A stretch of 64,000 nucleotides of DNA from Nyssa sinensis (Eukaryota; Streptophyta; Magnoliopsida; Cornales; Nyssaceae), in the NCBI GenBank assembly GCA_008638375.1, contig CM018035.1:20525320-20589319 (forward strand). Reading direction: 5' to 3'. The notes below the pieces were generated by a model that worked only from the letters and a program-made list of their open reading frames with translations, made no database searches and was not told the origin of the DNA. Position numbers and translations under genes: made by a program. Position 1 is the first letter of the stretch, and each line of letters opens with the position of its first letter. This document shows positions 58,535 through 64,000 of the stretch, in pieces.

Positions 58535-58728
58535 GGCGGACAAAGAAAAATAACGAAGCAAAGGAGAGGGAACAGTAAAACGGGCTAAAAATCGAACCTG
58601 AAAGCAAGTAGGGAAATGAAAACTACGAGCATCGGATATGCTTCGACCTTCAAAATGCGTCAATCAACGATGGAAGAGTTTTTGATACTGTAAAGGCAAG
58701 TGCAAAAGAAAGGTGTAAAAAGTCCTTT

Positions 58729-58744
58729 CCCCTTTTTTATATAC
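58729..58744 (-). promoter_or_regulatory. TATA box of the Tat-3 antisense gene
   Basis: GTATATAAAAAAGGGG on the minus strand, about 209 bases before the ATG; the best preserved of the three antisense promoters. Confidence 0.55.
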
Positions 58745-58925
58745 ATATTCGAAATATGAGCCCCCCAAGCCCAGTCGGCGTGACGGTTGAGGATAATGAT
58801 GGCTTCTCAAGTAGCGGCTGCGCAAGAAATGACCCATCAAACCGACGTTTTGGAAAGTGGAGAGACAAAACGTGTGACTCTTCACAAAGCCCATAACCCT
58901 AGTAATGCCCTAGGTCCTAACTAAG

Positions 58926-58941
58926 GCTCAGGGGGAGTAGT
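58926..58941 (+). promoter_or_regulatory. Tat-3 polypurine tract
   Basis: GGCTCAGGGGGAGTAGT directly before the 3' LTR. Confidence 0.75.
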
Positions 58942-59487
58942 TGATATACCACAAACCGACACACCAATCATCTTGAGACATGTGTGCTTACGGAACTAAT
59001 AAACTCGGTCATACAGAGCAGGCGCGGCCTCCAGGGCACTCTCATACACATATCCTCCAAAGCTGATGCTCTGGACGATATTCACTCAGTATTCCGTATG
59101 GTTCCGACCTCGTTCTTTCCTTAACATCCGCCGAGCAAAGAATAAGGAAACAATCTTTTACAAGGAAACTGCCATACATGGTTATCTCTATTTTGATACA
59201 ATGTTCAACAAGGTAACTGCAATCTCCGATGATCAAATCCCTATTTTCATGGCTCCGAATCCTAATCAACTTAGGAAGGCCGTAGTCTATAAATTAAACC
59301 CTATAAGTACGCTTTATTTTCATGCTCATTCTTTGGCTTTCATTACAGTCTTTTCAATTTAGTTTACTTACTTAAGCATCGGAGCGGCTACCGCCAGAAC
59401 CAATTCGGTGGCCCTCTGATCCCCCTTTTTGAGTGTTCTACAAGTTGCAGAGTCCAGATTTCTTGCGAGCCAAAAAGTGCAGCATCA
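58942..59487 (+). repeat. Tat-3 3' LTR (546 bp)
   Basis: TGATATACCACAAACC to AAAAAGTGCAGCATCA, full length. TATA box at 59288 and hairpin at 59378-59420. Confidence 0.95.
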
Positions 59488-60124
59488 TTAACGATTTGAT
59501 ATTTACTGGCAATAATCTAAAGTTGATTTTAAAATTCATGGAGGCTATGATAGCTCACTTTGAAATGACAGATATGGGACTAATGTCTTATTTTCTTGGC
59601 ATTGAAGTTGTTCAAACAGATGGTGGAATTTTTATTTCACAGAAAAAGTATGCCAGTGATATTTTGATAAGGTTTAGGATAGACAAGTCCAATCCAATTT
59701 TGACTCCAATTGAGGAGAGGTTGAAGTTGGTGAGAAATGGTATGCATGATCTTATGAATCCAACCTACTTTAAAAGGTTGGTACGAAGCTTGAGATATTT
59801 GACTTCTACCAGGCCAGATATTATGTTTGGTGTTAGGTTGATTAGCAGATTTATGGAGACTCCACATCAATCTCACTTGCAAGCAAATAAACGAATTTTG
59901 CGATACATTCGAGGTGATTCTATAAATCTGGAGTCTCCATAAATCTGCTGTTGCGATACAGAGTGATGGTATTTTTTACTCATCTTCTAACAGTTTGAAA
60001 CTTGTTGGATATACAGATAGTGATTAGGCAAATGATCCTGAGATGCGAAAGAGTACTTCAGGATATGTCTTTCATTTGGTTCTGGTGTATTTTCTTTGTC
60101 TTCTAAAAAGCAGAAAGTTGTTGC
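59488..60124 (+). pseudogene. Copia-2, 3' part: end of RT and start of RNase H
   Basis: Resumes within the RT catalytic motif (the DLIFTGNN that follows YVD) and continues with MTDMGLMSYFLGIEVVQTDG, RLVRSLRYLTSTRPDIM and RFMETPHQSH. A TAA at 59940 follows a small duplication of the phrase CTGGAGTCTCCATAAATCTG. RNase H begins with LVGYTDSD, a TAG, NDPEMRKSTSGYVF, then SKKQKVVA, where the element stops abruptly at 60124. The rest of RNase H and the 3' LTR are missing. Confidence 0.88.
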
Positions 60125-61148
60125 ATACCCCCCCTTAACCTCAATGCATGTAAAATTCCCTCATAACTTAATGAGTAAAAATGCCATCATTACCATGTGT
60201 CCGTTCACGGACTCGACTCGTAGGTCCTGTCAACTCAGAAAGCATCGGATGGATATTGTGACTGAGCACAAATCTAGCATTCATAATAAATCATGATTAT
60301 TTGTGATTCCATAAGAAGTGCATAAAAATGGAATACCATGCAATGGACATATAACAATAGGCCTTTCAAGGCATAGTACAACATAACATTCAATGATATA
60401 ACAATCAATAAACATCCACAAGATAGGACAATATCAATTGTGGAACAATAACAGTTGGTACGTACGAGAGTACAAAATTGGCAGTAATAGAATGAACATG
60501 GCTTGGAAGACCACATGTAAGAGATAGGGGTTTACTTACCTTTAATTCGTATGATCTACTTTTGTATTCTGAAATTTTCTCATTTTCCTTTGACTTGCCT
60601 ATAAATCAATAAACAGGTCTTAGTTCTAATGTTATTTATCAAAGTTTATACTTCGTTACTATAAATATCTCTTTTACTAATTTAGACTGTACTATTGAGT
60701 GCAGAATGTTGAAGAAAGTCAGTTTAGGCTTTCACAGTTTCCAATTTGGACTTTATATCGAAAAGGGCAAAATGGTCATTTTGTAATTTTACATATCTCT
60801 ATTTTTTGGAACCTATTCTCACAAATTGGACTTCACTTCTGTGTCTAAAATATTTGAAATAATAAAGATTCACTATTCATTTAGTTTAATTGGAGTCCGT
60901 TTGACTCACATTTAACTTAGGGGCATTTTGGTCATTTGACATTTCTACGGATATTTTATTTTTTGGGACTCCGTCTCATGAAATGGACCTCACCATTGGA
61001 TCCAGAAGGTCCAAAATAGTAAATTTATACTATTCATTTGATTAATTCGGATTACAAAATTAATTTAACAATTAACTAAATTAATTTAATTAATTAAATT
61101 AATTAAGTATAATGACAATATATACTATTTGGGTGGAATAAGATCACA

Positions 61149-61242
61149 TGTGCCTCAGTGGCACAGTGGTTCGTGCTTCATGGTGAAACCCTTAGGTCTT
61201 GTGTTCAATCCGTGGGGGCAGTAGCCCTTGCATATTTTTTTT
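61149..61242 (+). mobile_element. tRNA-derived SINE candidate
   Basis: An A box TGGCACAGTGG (61159-61169) matches the pol III consensus. A B box GTTCAATCC (61203-61211) lies 44 bases downstream. The unit ends with a T run (61235-61242). Its length, about 95 bases, fits a short plant SINE. No clear target duplication was found. Confidence 0.5.
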
Positions 61243-61936
61243 CTTTATTCCTCCTAACCAAACGGTGGACTAAGGGTTAAACAGGGATGAGATAACCCTA
61301 TTCCCAAACTGAATCAAATCCAATTTCTTAACCTAATATTCAAACACCCCCTAATCCCATTTCTTAAAATAGTAACCCATTGGACTGTGCAGTGGGTCGG
61401 GTTTTGACCCAACCCGTGACCCGATCATGCGGCCCGTACAATGACCATCCCTTACGTCTTTCCGGCGGCCCTCCAATCACCTCCTCCGGTGCCAGTGGCC
61501 GAAAAATCGAACCCAAATTTTTTTTTTTTTCAATTTTCTTGTTGTTGTTTTGCTCCTTTTCATTTCTAAATTATTCTAAAGCATATTTAACACATCCTAA
61601 CATGATTTTAGGCTTCTAAAACCGAACAAAACAGTTCCAAAGCCCCCCTTTTTAGTTTTCCGATCATAAGTCATTTCGACCCCATTTCTCAACCGTTTTC
61701 TTCACGGTTTCTTCCTAAATTCATATTTTTCTCCCTAGAACAACATACTACTATTATGTACAAGCTTTAAGCAATTACAAATAAAATCAAGAATAAATTT
61801 ACAGAGAAAAAAAATGGAACCTTACCTTCTGCGACCTTCCCCTCTGCCTTCTCTTTCCTCTGTTTCTTCTCTTCTGTTTTTCTTACACACGCAAAGCATG
61901 CCTTGGCTTTATAACAGCCCCTCCCCCTTCAGCTTC

Positions 61937-61937
61937 A

Positions 61938-61980
<43 letters not shown>
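61937..61980. repeat. (TC)n microsatellite
   Basis: CT run with one interruption in the putative promoter/leader of the minus-strand LTR. Confidence 0.9.
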
Positions 61981-62398
61981 CACCTTTGTTGGCTTTTAGT
62001 TTTCTGATTAATTTTTAGATCTATAAGCCCCATCCCCCTCCATTATTGTGTAGGTTACATATATATGAATATTACAATATATATATATATATATATTATC
62101 ATATTATAGTTATATATATTTATACATGATTTTTATTTTATTTTTTATTTTTTTAATTTTTAATTTTATTTTTATCTTTTCATATTATTGGCATGTATGC
62201 ATAAATTTACATACCCTTATACATACTCATATTTCGATGTTCGTACATGGCTTGCTTGGGTATCACTCGGGCATCATCTATACATTCAAAACTATTTAGA
62301 TTCTAAAATCGTGCATTTCATTTGATATCATAACATAAAGCCCTAACGGCTCGGGTTTACATGGTTCGCTCAGTTACAATTCGAGTCAGGGTATTACA

Positions 62399-63190
62399 CC
62401 AGAGGTCAGCCGACCACCCCCTTTATGCTCGTGAGAAAACCTAGTAATATTAAAGTCATCACCAATAACCCATAACTCAACCCCCTTAGAGCATGGCCAT
62501 CCAATTCGAATCAAAACAGATCATGGTCCACCTCTATACAAGTATCGTACACTCTGTGAAAACCTATTCAGTTGAGTCGGCCACACTCTTTAATTTGTTC
62601 AATAAGAACCACCTTCCCATCCACTCTTCCAACCCTTCGAACACCCTAAAGTCCCACATAATAAGGATACATCATGCGGAACCTCTAGCAGCCACGAATC
62701 TCCAATCTACCCATCTAGCCCCCCAAAGACTCCAAACAAGGCTTTTCGATCTCTTGAATTTTTGTTTCCTGGAAACAAACAAGATTAGGTTGACATACCA
62801 TAATCAGTCCTTTGATGGCAGCCCTTTTATCTGAGTCATTAAGGCCCCTTACATTCCAAGATAATAGCTGCCACTTTATTGGATCATACCAGCTGTCAAT
62901 TTCTTTCCATTTTCCTGCCTCAACATCTCTTTTCTTTCCATCATAATTCACTGTAAATTCCAAAGTTTTCAAAGCCTTACGTAGCTTCTGAGCAGACGTC
63001 TCTTCATTTGAAAGCCTGTTCAGTTACACAACCATCTCCCTTTGACTGCTATTCTGTAGAATTTCTTCTACCAAACTCAAAAATCTACCGTCATACCCCT
63101 GACACGACATCCCCAGGTAGTAGCCCGTACCTTTGATTCTGCACATAAGCCACGTTGACATTGCCACCCTCTTATACGCCTTTTTCTTCT
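62399..63190 (-). pseudogene. L1-type LINE fragment: ORF end and endonuclease start
   Basis: On the minus strand the segment 63190-62715 reads GYYLGMSCQGYDGRFLSLVE, LNRLSNEE, KALKTLEFTVNYDGKKRD, then the endonuclease start KWQLLSWNVRGLNDSDKRAA and PNLVCFQETKI, the hallmark of the APE-type endonuclease of plant L1 elements, which nicks target DNA. After a TAG near 62713 the reading continues in other frames to VIGDDFNITRFSHE and KGGGRLTS at 62405-62470. It ends where the minus-strand LTR begins (62398). RT is absent. Confidence 0.78.
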
Positions 63191-64000
63191 CTGTTATCTG
63201 GGTAAATCGCAGCTAACAGACAACAATCCAGGGTGTTCTCTATAACCTGCATACCTTCAATACTAGCTAAGTCCTAGGCACCACTCCATATGGCATAACA
63301 ACAGTATTAAAGCATTCAATATACATTCAACCATATGATCTATCAACATATACAAACTTCATGACACGCCTCCATTTACTATTCAAAGCAATAAGGACAC
63401 AATATCCAATGCAGATCAACAACATAAAAAGTCAATAACATATAATCACTACACAATCATATAGATAACATGTGCAATCCACAACACATCAAGCCATAAC
63501 AATATCTACCAAAATCATCAATACGGTCAATACAAAGCAATGATGGTTAATGCAGAAAAGTAATCGTGCATTACTTAAACTAAATCTCAATCTCAACTTT
63601 ATCGCTCTCAATCCACAATCAATCAATTACTAGCCCCTAGAAAAACCTGGCACTTCTTAGGCTACTAACTCGATGGAAAGGCACCACCACCTGTTCGAGG
63701 TTACGGTTCGCAACCAAAGAGAGACACAATCCCCCATCACAATCATCTCTAGGTATTTAGCAAAATCTCACAAACACACTGCTCATTTATTCCATCAATT
63801 CATTCTATTCATTTCATTTCCATCCAAAATACCAATTTCCCAAAATACTTGGTGGCCACACATGCTCACCTTATAATCCACCTTCATCGTCATGCAATGC
63901 AATACATGATGTTCATATGCATAAAAATCGTAATCACAATCAAAGCATTCATTTACATTAACTATACACATATAACTAGTGATATCAAAACCAAGTAATA
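63191..64000. other. Right end of the window, no gene supported
   Basis: On the minus strand it resembles the non-coding part of large gypsy LTRs (a phrase reading GGAGTGGTGCCTAGGACTTA near 63265-63284), in the same style as 60125-62398, but I cannot define ends or a family. No coding region seen. Confidence 0.4.

Larger units (their letters stand above)
48058..59487 (+). mobile_element. Tat-3: Tat-lineage Ty3/gypsy element, 11.4 kb, inserted in Copia-2
   Basis: LTRs lie at 48058-48587 and 58942-59487. They align without a gap over 530 bases with 26 differences by hand (about 5%), 24 of them transitions. The 5' LTR lacks its first 16 bases (TGATATACCACAAACC), and no target duplication is visible. 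Order as in Tat-2, with an added ~1.1-kb block holding a second antisense unit. It is the youngest and best preserved Tat copy in the window, but gag, protease and RT frames all carry stops or shifts. Confidence 0.95.
60125..62398 (-). mobile_element. Gypsy-type LTR fragment on the minus strand
   Basis: On the minus strand a unit starts TGTAATACCCTGACTCGAAT at 62398, a start seen in large plant gypsy LTRs. It is followed about 470 bases later by a promoter-like stretch (GAGAGAGA tract, GCTGTTATAAAGCC near 61905-61920) and a leader with GTAAGG. The sequence runs to the Copia-2 breakpoint at 60125 without gag or primer site, so it is an LTR piece about 2.27 kb long, truncated at its far end. 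No target duplication was found. Within it, 60764-60895 and 60921-61045 are diverged tandem copies. Confidence 0.45.

Overview
This window is plant nuclear DNA, most likely from a eudicot. It is AT-rich with many dinucleotide microsatellites. It holds an intron-containing SABATH methyltransferase gene, a broken eRF3 gene, plant-type Ty1/copia and Ty3/gypsy (Tat-lineage) retrotransposons, L1-type LINE pieces, hAT-like and foldback DNA transposons, a SINE candidate and a satellite array. The species cannot be read from the sequence. Only one gene looks intact; roughly two thirds of the window is recognisable mobile or repeated DNA.

Layout. 1-1998: satellite with a ~170-bp monomer and a ~700-bp higher-order repeat. 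2378-3765: non-autonomous hAT element with an 8-bp target duplication. 5178-5305 and 5629-5979: foldback elements. ~7720-8690: probable copia LTR remnant. 9978-14785: 5'-truncated Tat-lineage gypsy element (Tat-1). 15370-16985: L1-type LINE 3' end on the minus strand, split by a hAT element (15815-16584). 17132-21582: SABATH gene on the minus strand, three exons, 347 residues, with a 3.2-kb first intron that carries hAT-like repeats. 23919-25474: solo LTR with exact 5-bp target duplications. 25726-30768: complete but coding-dead copia element (Copia-1). 33370-45219: 3' exons of an eRF3 (peptide release factor GTPase) pseudogene on the minus strand; one intron carries a complete 10.2-kb Tat element (Tat-2, 34918-45091, target duplication ATAAC) and another intron carries several MITE-like foldbacks. 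45358-48057 plus 59488-60124: a second copia element (Copia-2), split by an 11.4-kb Tat element (Tat-3, 48058-59487). 60125-62398: gypsy-type LTR fragment on the minus strand with a tRNA-derived SINE candidate. 62399-63190: 5' part of a LINE ORF on the minus strand. The rest is AT-rich sequence with no gene I can support.

How the parts relate. The three Tat elements are relatives with one plan: LTR, primer site, gag, protease, RT-RNase H, a second archaeal-type RNase H, integrase, an array of short tandem repeats, then a spliced gene on the opposite strand with its own TATA-like box, polypurine tract and LTR. The antisense gene has conserved exon borders in all three copies. Tat-3 has, in addition, a second antisense unit (55071-55793) with a TATA box, a 92-codon ORF and an AATAAA signal. 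I do not recognise it and see no counterpart in Tat-1 or Tat-2; it is the most novel item here. The Tat LTRs also share an RNA hairpin in the predicted 5' leader with a compensatory base change. Hand-counted LTR divergence is about 5% for Tat-3, 6% for Copia-1 and 11% for Tat-2, so the insertions differ in age.
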